A stretch of DNA of 64,000 nucleotides, from the NCBI GenBank assembly GCA_015227615.1, contig JAALGZ010000004.1, positions 682,001 through 746,000 of the forward strand. The letters are read 5' to 3'. Below, piece after piece: positions 53,663 through 63,252 of the stretch. The notes below the pieces were generated by a model. It saw nothing but the letters and a program-made list of their open reading frames with translations, was not told where the DNA came from and ran no database searches. How positions within the stretch are numbered: position 1 is the stretch's first letter; each line of letters starts with the position of its first letter. Both the position numbers and the translations under genes were made by a program. The DNA comes from Labyrinthula sp. Ha (taxonomy: Eukaryota; Sar; Bigyra; Labyrinthulida; Labyrinthulaceae).

Positions 53663-54640
53663 ATGAGCCAAAGATATTTAAACTGGATTTTTTTGCCTTT
53701 CTTGTATGGAGAAATACGAGCCAAGAGTTTTCTTTGTCAATACTTAAACTCTTTGCAGTTGACTGAAGTTTAATGTTTGCTGAAAACATTAAGCTAAATG
53801 CTTGTTGGTTGAGCATATGCTAAGATGAAAGTGGAAAAGTTATTGATGAAGGCGGAAACTGCTTTTTAAGCAAAGTAATAAACTTAGTTCTAAGTAAATG
53901 TAAACAGGGTTCATCTGCTGCAATTTTTAATTCTGAAGAAATAAACATAAGATTGCCATTGGTGAACCCAAAGAAAACCAATTTGAAATAGTGAAGAGCT
54001 TTCAACCAGGCAAAAATTCAAGAACTTGATATTAAATTTTCTGCACTTGGTGAATTTTTTTTGGATTCTTTGAATTAAGAAGAGAATCTTTACCTATCGG
54101 ATATTGAAGAAGCCAATCTATCCCAGAAATTCCTCAGTTACAAAGAAAAAAACACTTTGAAAAAAATAGAAACAGACTTTTTTTTTATTATTAAACATAG
54201 AAAAGAAAATATTAAGAAAAAGACAAAGAAATATCGCAAGAATAGAACTGAGGAAAATGAAATTAAAAGAAGAAACCAATTGATGAAGATAATTCCATTT
54301 TTGGTGCGGTGAGTTCTTGTCTTAAGAAATCTATCGAATTACAAGATTAGATTGTACAGCTCGTTGAAGTGCTTTTAAAAACTAAAGAAACTTAAAATAA
54401 TAGTCGACGTAGAGATCCTCCTCTATTACAAAGAGCTTGCAATGGAATAAAAGAAAAACCTCAAAAAGATATAAAAGCTATTTTTTTGTGTTTTTGCTGC
54501 AATTTCTTCAAGATGTTAAAAGGACTTGTCCTATAAAAGTTGTACAACTCAAATAAATCAAGTGCTATAGATTCAAAGAAATTTTTAAAATCCTTTAAAC
54601 AAGCCAGAAATCGTAAAAACTGGTGTAGTACTAGCTAAGG
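53663..54640 (+). pseudogene. Decayed protein-coding locus of unknown family
   Basis: From an ATG at 53663 (MSQRYLNWIFLPFLYGEIRA) to about 54640, the plus strand shows long protein-like stretches with sensible amino-acid composition, including a charged, Lys/Glu-rich middle and a Cys-containing end. These stretches are spread over all three frames and separated by roughly eight interruptions. It looks like one former gene of about 300 codons. I do not recognise the family; it could be a host gene or part of a mobile element, and it lies 300 bp before the inverted-repeat element. Confidence 0.5.
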
Positions 54641-54954
54641 TTTAGCTATTTCCTTTTGGGAAAGTTTGTTTTCAAAACTTTGGTTTTTCTGGATTCAAAA
54701 CTTCCAATCTGGTAATATATCACTGTTGTTTGTAACCGGGCTTGTTTTGAAGTAACTTCCATGTGTGCGAAAGGGTTTTTATCTCTTGTTTAGGGTTTTA
54801 CTTGATAGCTGTCATGCGAATTTCGCTTAAAAATAACTTATTTTTTTTTCAGGCGAAATATGGTACGAATTTTTTTGGGAAAATGAATTATTTGAGTTTG
54901 GATGGTATTTTGCCTTGCAAAACACCTATTTTGGATAATTTCATCGGAACATGC

Positions 54955-55925
54955 TTTTTTGACTCAGGTGTCAGATACTCGTAAATCTCATTGGCCGAAT
55001 TTTTAATTGCCCAGAAATTTTTTTTGAAATAATTAAACCAATAAAATCAAGATAAAAAATTTCAAATCATGAGAGTTGCATGATAAAACATGAGACAGGA
55101 CAAAGCTAGTACCCCGAAAACACAAGATTTTATAAGATTTAACAAGATTTAAAACATTTTACAAGAATTAAAAATATTAAACAAATTTGAGTGCAAGAAG
55201 AGAGCCAGGAAAAAGAAAAGTTAAATATTGAACAAAATTGAGTGCACGAAGCGAGTTAGTAAAAGCAAAAGGTAAATATTGAAAAAGATTTAGTGCTGCT
55301 CAGAGGGTTGAAAATGCAAGATTTATTCAAGGAAAAAGTCAAGGTTCTGGATTATTCAAAACAACAAGGATGGGGTTCAACATTTATATTCCAAGAAAAA
55401 AAGAAAGCGAGTTTGGGTAAGAAACTTGCACCTACATTGGATTACGAATCCACTTAATTTTTAAATTTTAATTTTAACAAGAATCTAAATCTTCTGAATT
55501 TCAGTTTTCAAAATTAATTGCTTTAAGCTTCTAATTACGTCAGTTCATATATTTACTTATTAACCTCTACACATATTTTCAAATTTCTGTATTCAAGCTA
55601 TGGAAAAAGATTTAAATCCATCCTCATCTTCATCGAGGGCCGAGTCATGGGGCCATTTTTAAAGATGCGGGGAGCATGAAAGACTTCCCGCTATGCTAGG
55701 GTCATGTAACTTCACATTTTAATGTTTTTTTACTATTAATATGTTTTTGGTATCTTCTACTACACTTCAATTTGTTCCCAGCCCCCCCCCTCTTTTTTGT
55801 CTAAGTATTGGAAATTATTGTTCTGCGCATCGATTGTTCAAACGAAGTATGATGACAAAAAATTTTGGGCAATCGATCTGACCAATGAGATCGCGAGAAG
55901 TATCTGACTCCGGAATCAAAAAATC
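54955..55925. mobile_element. DNA-transposon-like element with imperfect ~70-bp terminal inverted repeats
   Basis: The left arm (about 54955-55025) and the right arm (about 55853-55925) are imperfect inverted copies. Both hold, in order, GTCAGATACT, ATCTCATTGG and ATTGCCCA followed by a T run. Between them are a three-unit 52-bp tandem repeat and, at 55600-55662, a short plus-strand frame MEKDLNPSSSSSRAESWGHF with degraded downstream sequence. S.SWxHF is the start of BED zinc fingers found at the N-terminus of hAT-type transposases. It is best read as a non-autonomous, decayed DNA transposon of about 970 bp. I could not identify a clean target duplication, so the exact ends are uncertain. Confidence 0.55.
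55169..55320 (+). repeat. Imperfect tandem repeat, three units of about 52 bp
   Basis: Units at 55169-55220, 55221-55272 and 55273-55320 share TTAAATATTGAACAAAATT-like starts, a GAGTGCACGAAG-like middle and a Lys-codon-like AAAAGCAAAAGG end. The third unit is shorter and more diverged. The array lies inside the inverted-repeat element. Confidence 0.7.
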
Positions 55926-56152
55926 CGAAACCCAATTTGATCACACTTTTTTTTTTCATTTAATTATAATTACGTAATTTTGGAACTTAACAGTACACGT
56001 AGTTTAAAATAGAATTCCGTTACAAATAGTAACTTTCTAAATATATCTAGATTGTTATTTGAAACCGATGACGTCATTACACTGAAAATATTTGACCATC
56101 TGTGCACTTTTTAGATTCAGTAACTAGCCGTTTAGCTTACACGAAAGAAATA

Positions 56153-57793
56153 ATGTCAAACAAAGAAATCAAACAACAAAGTCGTGTTTACATAGAAGAC
56201 GATGAGTATGATCCTAATGATATAGATGGCTTGGTACAAGTATTTTCCCAAGTTGATGACGCAAATGACGTTTTGATTAATGAGGAAAAGGGGCCTAATT
56301 CAGTTCAAGTTTTTGAAACATCAAAGAGAACAGAGCAACAGAAAGAAGAAGAAGCAAAGTTGAAAGTAAATGGAAAACGGTTGATCACCGCAGCAAACTC
56401 TACGATGAATGTTTCTGCAGAAAATGAAGAGGAACTGCGACGTCTTGTTCGTCACATTACTACCCCACCAGCTTATGGGCGACCTGTAGATGAACAACTA
56501 GCGGAACATTTGACAGAAGAACTTTCAGGTGGTTTAATCTACCATGCTAAAATTTACAGAACTGGGTTTTTTCATCCTTCAGTCTGCATTAAGACACCTG
56601 GTGGAAAGAGAGAACATGAGTTAAAGAAAAAACGACCTGTTCCCATTGTCTATGAAGAAGATTTTTTTAATTCACTAACTCAAGTTGATGGAGCTTGGAT
56701 TTTTCAAGGTAAGCTAAATGGATGGCCTGGCTTAAAGAATCTTGAATTAATCTCCCTTGATTATTGGTATAGTAAGAAAGTAGGTCCCAAGACTGTGGCA
56801 CTCTCCAAGAACATTTGGAATTTAAATAGTTCTGATGCGCCAAAATATCCTACTCCTGGATACATTTTCTTCACGGGCAAACCTGGAAGTATTAGGGCTA
56901 AGTTACGAGCACCTTCTTACACTGACTTAGGTTATGATAAAGGAAATAAAGGGTTCTGTTGGTGGTATAGAGGCGCAGAGGATGCTACTCCAGTAGCCGA
57001 CAAATTCATCTATGGAGAAAAATCTATTGAAACTATTCGAAAAGAAGCAGAAGAATCTGGAAAACCTGTAATGAAGGCTGTTAAGGCACATTTTTATGGG
57101 CATAGGTATGTCAAGAAGCGAGAAACTCCGAAAGATATGTTTGTTTACCATACTGGAGTTGTATTGGAGTGGGATCATGGGAAATATTGTACTAACGTTG
57201 AACTGGCATATCTTTATGGGATTACCGGATTTTCGGGGCGTTCTAATTGGCTGGCAGATACCTTTGCAAAACCACATCCAAAAATGCTAGAGTCTATACC
57301 GGGAAACTTGCAGTGCCCTTGGAATAATGCTAGGAGTGAAATTAGAATGACTGACATGAAAGTTAAGAACTTGGAAGAGTTTGAGCAATTTTTGAGGAGC
57401 AACCAAGATCGTAAGTTCTTAAATCCAAGCATAAAGTACACAAACGATGTAAGGCTAAGTATGTGCTCTGCAGATAGCATTGTCAGATACCTAATAAACT
57501 ACAATTTGAGAGATAGATCCTATTCAGAAGAGTACCACAATTGTCAAAATTTTGCAGCTGACTTTTTCAGTTTTATGTGTAGTAAAACTGATGTGGATCC
57601 TTTTTATCCTGTTAGGTTGTTGCATAAAGAAAGAAGGCACCACTTTTTATACGAGCCACACCACTTTCCAAAGGCAGAGAAAAAAATAAAGAAGACTGTT
57701 CAACAGATTAGAACAAAAGTAAAGAAGCCTAAGAATAAGGTTCTGGAACAAAAGAAAAGCGAACAAGGGTTTTTTAGTCATTTTTTTGGTTAA
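56153..57793 (+). CDS. LRAT/NlpC-P60-like (permuted papain fold) domain protein
   Basis: From ATG 56153 this is 546 residues; the frame is open further upstream but has no ATG. The N-terminal 90 residues are acidic and disordered, and the middle (about 120-300) is Trp/Tyr-rich and unassigned. The catalytic-looking part has His333 in FVYHTGVVLEWDHGKYCT and Cys464 in EYHNCQNFAADFFSFM. His first and then NCxxFA is the order of the circularly permuted NlpC/P60 class (LRAT, HRASLS), whose members are acyltransferases, phospholipases or cysteine peptidases. The C-terminal 50 residues are strongly basic. No signal peptide. The reaction is unknown. The stop is 15 bp from that of the convergent IQ protein gene. 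Confidence 0.62.
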   Translation: MSNKEIKQQSRVYIEDDEYDPNDIDGLVQVFSQVDDANDVLINEEKGPNSVQVFETSKRTEQQKEEEAKLKVNGKRLITAANSTMNVSAENEEELRRLVRHITTPPAYGRPVDEQLAEHLTEELSGGLIYHAKIYRTGFFHPSVCIKTPGGKREHELKKKRPVPIVYEEDFFNSLTQVDGAWIFQGKLNGWPGLKNLELISLDYWYSKKVGPKTVALSKNIWNLNSSDAPKYPTPGYIFFTGKPGSIRAKLRAPSYTDLGYDKGNKGFCWWYRGAEDATPVADKFIYGEKSIETIRKEAEESGKPVMKAVKAHFYGHRYVKKRETPKDMFVYHTGVVLEWDHGKYCTNVELAYLYGITGFSGRSNWLADTFAKPHPKMLESIPGNLQCPWNNARSEIRMTDMKVKNLEEFEQFLRSNQDRKFLNPSIKYTNDVRLSMCSADSIVRYLINYNLRDRSYSEEYHNCQNFAADFFSFMCSKTDVDPFYPVRLLHKERRHHFLYEPHHFPKAEKKIKKTVQQIRTKVKKPKNKVLEQKKSEQGFFSHFFG

Positions 57794-57808
57794 TTTTTAT
57801 TAGTTTGT

Positions 57809-60800
57809 TCAGCTACCTAGCTCTTCAGCTTTTTGAGCAGCCATTTGAAATCCGCGTTGTAAGTTTCTCTTCCAGCCTAAGAACTTTTGTTTTCTTGCAA
57901 ATAGCTTTCGACGTCGCTTTCCAGTCTTGAAGAAGATCCTATTCTGTAGGGGATAGTCTAGTGAAAGCAAGTAGACATCCGGTTTCTCTCCATCGTTCAA
58001 TGCAACAACCTGGTACCAATTATTCTCTAGCAGAACCCAATCTCTCTCCTGAATGTCCATATCTGCTGAATAGTAAAGTATCCAGTTGTCCCCTTTTTCA
58101 CCTTGAAATTTGCCACAAACCATCACAGATTCACCAGTAGTAAGCAGTGACTTCTCCTTTGTTTGCTTATAGACAGCAAGGCTTTTTTTGCGTTCTGTGG
58201 AGATTAACCTTAGTTTATACATTCTAAACTCTCTTTGAATAAGTTGAGCAGATTTCAGTTTAAGGGATGTTATATGCTTTTCCATTTTTTCTCTCCTATT
58301 TCGTTCATTGATGAGACGAAGCGCTGTTGTCATTCGAAGATCTCGTTGTTTGCTTTCGAACCTTTTGCAATATTTTGTGGAAACAAAGGAGTGTTGTTGA
58401 AACTCTAGTTGCGCACTTTCTCTCATAAATGTGTTCTTTCGTGTGTGGAAGCATTTTCTGCAAACTATTTTTGATGTGCTTAATGGGACGTATCGCTGAC
58501 CAAGAGGATCAGGTACTTGACGAACTGGAAGCAATGCGTACTTTCCTGCAAGTTGATTGCAGAAACTGCATCTACGGACCAGGCATTTCAGTGCATGGCG
58601 TTTGAAGTTAGTGGCCCATGTACCCAGTGATATATATAAATTGTTTTGCCGCTCAAGCTCACCATGAATGTCCACAGCACATGTGCTGCAGAAATATACG
58701 CCACCTCGCCCATCTAAGTTACAACAACTATAGCATCTATACGAAGAAAACTGGTAACCACACCGATTGCAGGCCTCAACTCGAGAAATCTGATGATGTT
58801 TTAGATATCCAAAACAATGAGTCTTTGTTAAACACGAAACACAGAAGGGTAGTAAACATCCATAACAAAAAAAAGGAGCTTTATTTATAGAACTCTGTGT
58901 CATGGCAGAGGATTTCTTGTTCAGAACCTTTTGCAGCTTCTTATAGTACTCGAAATCTCTTCTTTGTTCTTTAGAATATTTTCGGAAATCTATGATATCA
59001 GCAGTTTCTTGACTGTCACATTCAAAGCAGTTTAGAACTTCTTGTTGTTCTCTACTTGGAATTGTGAAAATATTTTCATAATTTGAAAAATCAATCTTGC
59101 CTAGGGTAAATGGTTCTTCCTCGTGAGACTCCCCAGTAACTGTATTTTGATAATATATAATAGGATTTGAGTCAATACTCTTGTATCTGATAACTTGTTG
59201 ATATTTTTCAAGTATAAGGTTCGGCATTACATTTACTCTTACATAGTATTTACGATATATCTTCTGAATGCTGGTTGCAGCAACCTGTAAAAAACTTTTC
59301 CTTATTTTTCTACGCTGTATAAGAACCTCTTTTTTCAATAAAGCTAAGAACTTCTGCTTAAGAAAAAATCTTTGGAGTATTGACACAGAAATCATAATTA
59401 ATCTAGTTGCATCCTGTTTACAGTTATCTATAGCGTTCGAGACTAGGGGCATTCTAGAAAGCACAGATTGGAAAGTGACAGAGTTTACCACAAGTTGTAC
59501 AAGAGATATTCCAGGTATTTTCGTTTCCAAAGAGAGAATTCTTATTTCGTGAATATAGTACTTCATACAAAGGGAGGATAATATTCTGTGAAACCCTTCT
59601 ACACAAAGCTTCCTGTTCCAACCAAGAAAAGAACTTATTATGCTCTCAAGCTTATTACCTTCTAGTTTTTTTAGTATTGGTATGCTCAGAATTATTTTGA
59701 AAGCCTTAATTGAGTCTGTTAGAGATAACATAGACTTGGCTGCAGTTGTGAATTTGCGGATCACCTCTTTCCAGAGATAGATTAAACCTTTTCTAGATAT
59801 CAAATGCTTTTCCCATTTTTTACTTGTGACAGCATGATCCTGTGCCCCTTTCATACGAGTTTTTAATAGTTTAATGGCAGCAGTTGCTCGAAAACGACGC
59901 TTGAATTTGCGCATCGCTATGTAAATAGCTTTGGCAGCCAAAACCCAGTGAAAATGATATGTCAACCATAGTCTCAGGCCTTTTCGATGAATTAATATTT
60001 TTACATTATGTAAGTAAGTCTTGTAGTTTGTGCATATAATGTCTGCAGAATGCTCTTTTCTTCGTTGCGCTATTATATAAATAAACCTGGCGATTATTCT
60101 TGAGCTCTTGTCTTTTTGTGTATGGAAAGTTTGAGATCTTGAAATGCAACCCCGAAAAAAAGATTGAACTGTAAGCAGTTTACAAAAGTAATCCTGTCGT
60201 TTCTGCAATATCTTCGCCTTTCTTTCTAATTCTAGATTTTTTCTGAAAATTTTTCTAGTCTTATAGCACCTAAACGTTGCTTGAACTTTAGAAGCAGCGT
60301 TCTCGCGAACAGTTCTTGGGGAATCATACTTAAAAAATAAGCCTTCTTCAATGTCGATCTTCAGTTTGTTTAACCTTTTTTTCAGAGCTCGGACACTTAT
60401 TGGTGAGTTTTTTTCCTTTTTTCTGTTCACTTTTGGAAAATCTTCAACGAACACGTCAGTAAATCTCACTATACCCTTTCTTCTAGCTAACTTTCGTGCA
60501 AACTCTTGCAATTTCATTACGGCAATTTTCTCCTTTGAATTCAACTCATCCATATGTTTCTTCAGTGCTATACGCCTGCAAGCTAATATTCTGCGACGTT
60601 GGTTCTGTACAAAGATTACCTTCTCTAAGAATATTTTCCGATCCCTCTTTGCTTTAAATGCCCTATTCTTTTTTCTACGGAAATTCCTCTGCAGCCTCAA
60701 CACAACCCCAAGTATTACAAATTCTCGAATCATGAGTTGATATTTCTTTTCTTTCCCTTCCTTCCAGATGTTGCTTCTCATAATAATCTTTCGAATAATT

Positions 60801-61678
60801 AGTTTTTTCTTTGATAAATAAATCCTGAAAGCTGTTTGGATTATTCTGGCTGAGAAAAAATTCAAAGATTTTCGATTACGTAAATACTGTGTTATAATCA
60901 AACTTTTCCTCATCCTATAAGCATTCTGTAGTTGTTTCACCGATTTAAAAAAACGAAACTTGCGATAAAGTAAGAGCGCACGATTATATGCAAATTTTCT
61001 CCGTAGACAGCGCTGAATAACAGTAGCTGCATGCATTCTACGGGCTATTATCATACTTAAAAACTTTTCCTCATTTAGCTTCTGTGTATGAAGCAGTTGA
61101 ATGACTTCTTGAAACTTTTGTCTTTGAATTCGCCTCCTAACCAAGGTTTGTATGGATGCAACAGCTTTCTTCTTTGCTTTCAGCCGTTCTGAAATATAAA
61201 ACTTTAGCCAAATGAAAAAGGAGTTTCTAAGCCGGAACAACCTTAACCTAACAAGAGCTTTGGAAACTTTCAGAATCAACGTTTTAAGTCGATTTATTCT
61301 AAGATATTTCTTAAACAACTTGGGATAAGTCAGTTTGATTTCTTCCATAAGTTTTTTCTGAGTCCGCGAATACTGAATCTTATCCTTTGATGCCAATCTT
61401 CTGACTATGGTAGATACAAGACGTCCTTTGGTCTTTTCCTCCAACTCGATCGTTGCTATCTTCATTGGTATAGAGCTCTCTCTAACCGTGACTTTTCTTA
61501 ATCTTCTGCCTTCTTCGTCAAGAGGGCAGATTGTTTTGCAGCTTTTGACTTCGACTCGCCCATTCTGCACCGTATTCTCTTCATTGAAACCAATTATTTT
61601 CTTCCCATACTGTATGCTATCTTCTAGCGAAGGAAACAACGACAAATCTCGAACATCTCGTCTTGCTGTTTTTTTCAT
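57809..61678 (-). CDS. Large IQ-motif scaffold with WW-like and B-box-like zinc-binding regions
   Basis: An intact single-exon frame of 1289 residues, very basic and mostly helical. At least four IQ-type calmodulin-binding motifs are visible (about 173-190 VASIQTLVRRRIQRQKF, 217-237 AATVIQRCLRRKF, 278-295 ARIIQTAFRIYLSKK and ASKVQATFRCYKTRKIF near 465), with further degenerate ones. A WW-like segment stands near 829 (DSNPIIYYQNTVTGESHEEE), where both Trp are replaced. Residues about 885-1080 hold many CxxC/H pairs (FECDS, FFCYGCLLPFCVSCLTKTH, ACNRCGYQ, CYSC, FCSTC, CSFC, CRKC), resembling tandem B-box-type zinc domains. A last IQ and a WxxLYYSxD beta-rich tail (about 1190-1270) follow. It is probably a cytoskeletal or flagellar calmodulin-binding scaffold, by inference. 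Confidence 0.72.
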   Translation of the reverse strand: MKKTARRDVRDLSLFPSLEDSIQYGKKIIGFNEENTVQNGRVEVKSCKTICPLDEEGRRLRKVTVRESSIPMKIATIELEEKTKGRLVSTIVRRLASKDKIQYSRTQKKLMEEIKLTYPKLFKKYLRINRLKTLILKVSKALVRLRLFRLRNSFFIWLKFYISERLKAKKKAVASIQTLVRRRIQRQKFQEVIQLLHTQKLNEEKFLSMIIARRMHAATVIQRCLRRKFAYNRALLLYRKFRFFKSVKQLQNAYRMRKSLIITQYLRNRKSLNFFSARIIQTAFRIYLSKKKLIIRKIIMRSNIWKEGKEKKYQLMIREFVILGVVLRLQRNFRRKKNRAFKAKRDRKIFLEKVIFVQNQRRRILACRRIALKKHMDELNSKEKIAVMKLQEFARKLARRKGIVRFTDVFVEDFPKVNRKKEKNSPISVRALKKRLNKLKIDIEEGLFFKYDSPRTVRENAASKVQATFRCYKTRKIFRKNLELERKAKILQKRQDYFCKLLTVQSFFRGCISRSQTFHTQKDKSSRIIARFIYIIAQRRKEHSADIICTNYKTYLHNVKILIHRKGLRLWLTYHFHWVLAAKAIYIAMRKFKRRFRATAAIKLLKTRMKGAQDHAVTSKKWEKHLISRKGLIYLWKEVIRKFTTAAKSMLSLTDSIKAFKIILSIPILKKLEGNKLESIISSFLGWNRKLCVEGFHRILSSLCMKYYIHEIRILSLETKIPGISLVQLVVNSVTFQSVLSRMPLVSNAIDNCKQDATRLIMISVSILQRFFLKQKFLALLKKEVLIQRRKIRKSFLQVAATSIQKIYRKYYVRVNVMPNLILEKYQQVIRYKSIDSNPIIYYQNTVTGESHEEEPFTLGKIDFSNYENIFTIPSREQQEVLNCFECDSQETADIIDFRKYSKEQRRDFEYYKKLQKVLNKKSSAMTQSSINKAPFFCYGCLLPFCVSCLTKTHCFGYLKHHQISRVEACNRCGYQFSSYRCYSCCNLDGRGGVYFCSTCAVDIHGELERQNNLYISLGTWATNFKRHALKCLVRRCSFCNQLAGKYALLPVRQVPDPLGQRYVPLSTSKIVCRKCFHTRKNTFMRESAQLEFQQHSFVSTKYCKRFESKQRDLRMTTALRLINERNRREKMEKHITSLKLKSAQLIQREFRMYKLRLISTERKKSLAVYKQTKEKSLLTTGESVMVCGKFQGEKGDNWILYYSADMDIQERDWVLLENNWYQVVALNDGEKPDVYLLSLDYPLQNRIFFKTGKRRRKLFARKQKFLGWKRNLQRGFQMAAQKAEELGS

Positions 61679-61803
61679 TTAAACGGCTATGAGTTCATTG
61701 CTCTTAAAGAGTTAACGGTTTATAAAATATACTGGTCAACCGCTATTCCACGTGGACTAGACAAAACCAAAAACGATATTAATACGATCCAATACTAAAT
61801 AAA

Positions 61804-63252
61804 CTACAACAATACATCTGCAAAGGTTCCTGTAGCTGAATCAAATCCGTGCTGTACAATAAAGTCTTTAAATAATCTAGTTCTCCTAAATCTAGGAAAA
61901 CTATCAAAGTCCATCAACGTCTTGACCTCTAAGAGCGCATCGTCAAATGAACTATCTTCAATTTCTCCATTTTCTAGATCCTGTTTTATTCTCTCTCTAA
62001 CTTTATAAGAAATATTAACTTGTGCTGGAGCACTTGGAGCTAACCATCTATTGTAAATATTCTTTCCCTGCCGTAATATAGAATTTGAGCTAAATTTCGC
62101 GTACTTTTTCTTCCATAACAGAATAGTTTCATAAAAATGTAAATTCTCAGAAGAAAATTCATTTATCAGATGTTTTTTAAATGCTTGTCTTCCATGTTTA
62201 TTTGCAAGAATATCATCCAAAGATAAATCAGCACCAGATCTCATTCTTGGACTATACCTGAAATGTAAAGATTTCAACACAGGAACTGTGAGAGAAATAA
62301 ACCCAAACCAAGCAATTGCAACATCAAGGAAAAACCCATAAAAAAAAACTATACTGCCCTGATTTTCATCCTCAGGATCATACACAACATTTAGCGGATC
62401 CGTAAATGTGCAAACAAAATACACTATAGATAAGAAAATAGGAACAGTAGACGCCAACTTTGTTTCTTTGACAATCTCAAAAGGATCTGTGTAATCTCCT
62501 TTTTGTAATTTCCTAGCAAGGTATAAAAAAGAAAAAAGTAAAAATAACGCAGGCATAAAATAAACTAAAGAAGCCAATGTGTATTCTAAATTCTGACCTA
62601 CAAGTAGACACCTTTTTTCTAAGAAAGTAGGACAAACAGTTCCAGAGTAAGCGAAAGCAATCCCAACATATAGAATCAAAATACAAATGTTTGAAGTGAT
62701 GACAAATTTCTTTGTAATCAGAAAAGGTGCTTTTTCTTCTGAATCCAAAGAATGGACCTCTGATGGTGCCACAGTTACTGTTTGTTCTTCAGTTTCATTT
62801 CTAATTGATAGTGAAGAGCTTAGTTTTCCATGTTCTCGAAAAAATTTTCGGAAACGCAAGTTTTGTTTTGATTTATCTTTTGAACTTTTATTGAAATGAT
62901 TATATTTTGCTTGCAGAAGAAGAAGACGCATTGCAAAAGTATACATTCCAAGGGGGGTGACTAAAGCTTGTAGGCTCATGTGTAACGCGCAATCACCAAA
63001 CATTTTTTTTCGGTAAATGCTTACGGCGGCGACTAAGAGGTTAAAGGTCCATCCAGTGCTAACAAAGACCAAATGAGTTTTTCCTCTAACCTGAATGAAT
63101 GGATCTTTCTTAACTTCTGACAAGTAAATCCAAGTTGGAAACGTAAAGAAAATTATAACTCCACAGACAATAGCGTACACTAAAGAAAATATGCGATAGC
63201 CTTCAGTGACGAAAAGAAGATCTTCTTGAATACATTGTGTGCTGTTGTTCAT
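61804..63252 (-). CDS. Seven-transmembrane protein with C-terminal RGS domain
   Basis: The first ATG is at 63252 and the frame gives 482 residues. The N-terminal half has seven hydrophobic helices (about 20-43, 60-80, 95-115, 187-208, 225-250, 275-295 and 305-335), with a charged loop after helix 3. The C-terminal part from about 345 is a canonical RGS box: FKKHLINEFSSENLHFYETI, then KKKYAKFS, LAPSAPAQVNIS and LMDFDSFPRFRRTRLFKDFI. RGS domains speed GTP hydrolysis by heterotrimeric G-alpha subunits. A 7TM-RGS fusion is known from plants (AtRGS1) and several protists, where it regulates self-activating G-alpha. The organism therefore has heterotrimeric G-protein signalling. A TTACCGTAA motif lies about 160 bp upstream. 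Confidence 0.9.
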   Translation of the reverse strand: MNNSTQCIQEDLLFVTEGYRIFSLVYAIVCGVIIFFTFPTWIYLSEVKKDPFIQVRGKTHLVFVSTGWTFNLLVAAVSIYRKKMFGDCALHMSLQALVTPLGMYTFAMRLLLLQAKYNHFNKSSKDKSKQNLRFRKFFREHGKLSSSLSIRNETEEQTVTVAPSEVHSLDSEEKAPFLITKKFVITSNICILILYVGIAFAYSGTVCPTFLEKRCLLVGQNLEYTLASLVYFMPALFLLFSFLYLARKLQKGDYTDPFEIVKETKLASTVPIFLSIVYFVCTFTDPLNVVYDPEDENQGSIVFFYGFFLDVAIAWFGFISLTVPVLKSLHFRYSPRMRSGADLSLDDILANKHGRQAFKKHLINEFSSENLHFYETILLWKKKYAKFSSNSILRQGKNIYNRWLAPSAPAQVNISYKVRERIKQDLENGEIEDSSFDDALLEVKTLMDFDSFPRFRRTRLFKDFIVQHGFDSATGTFADVLL

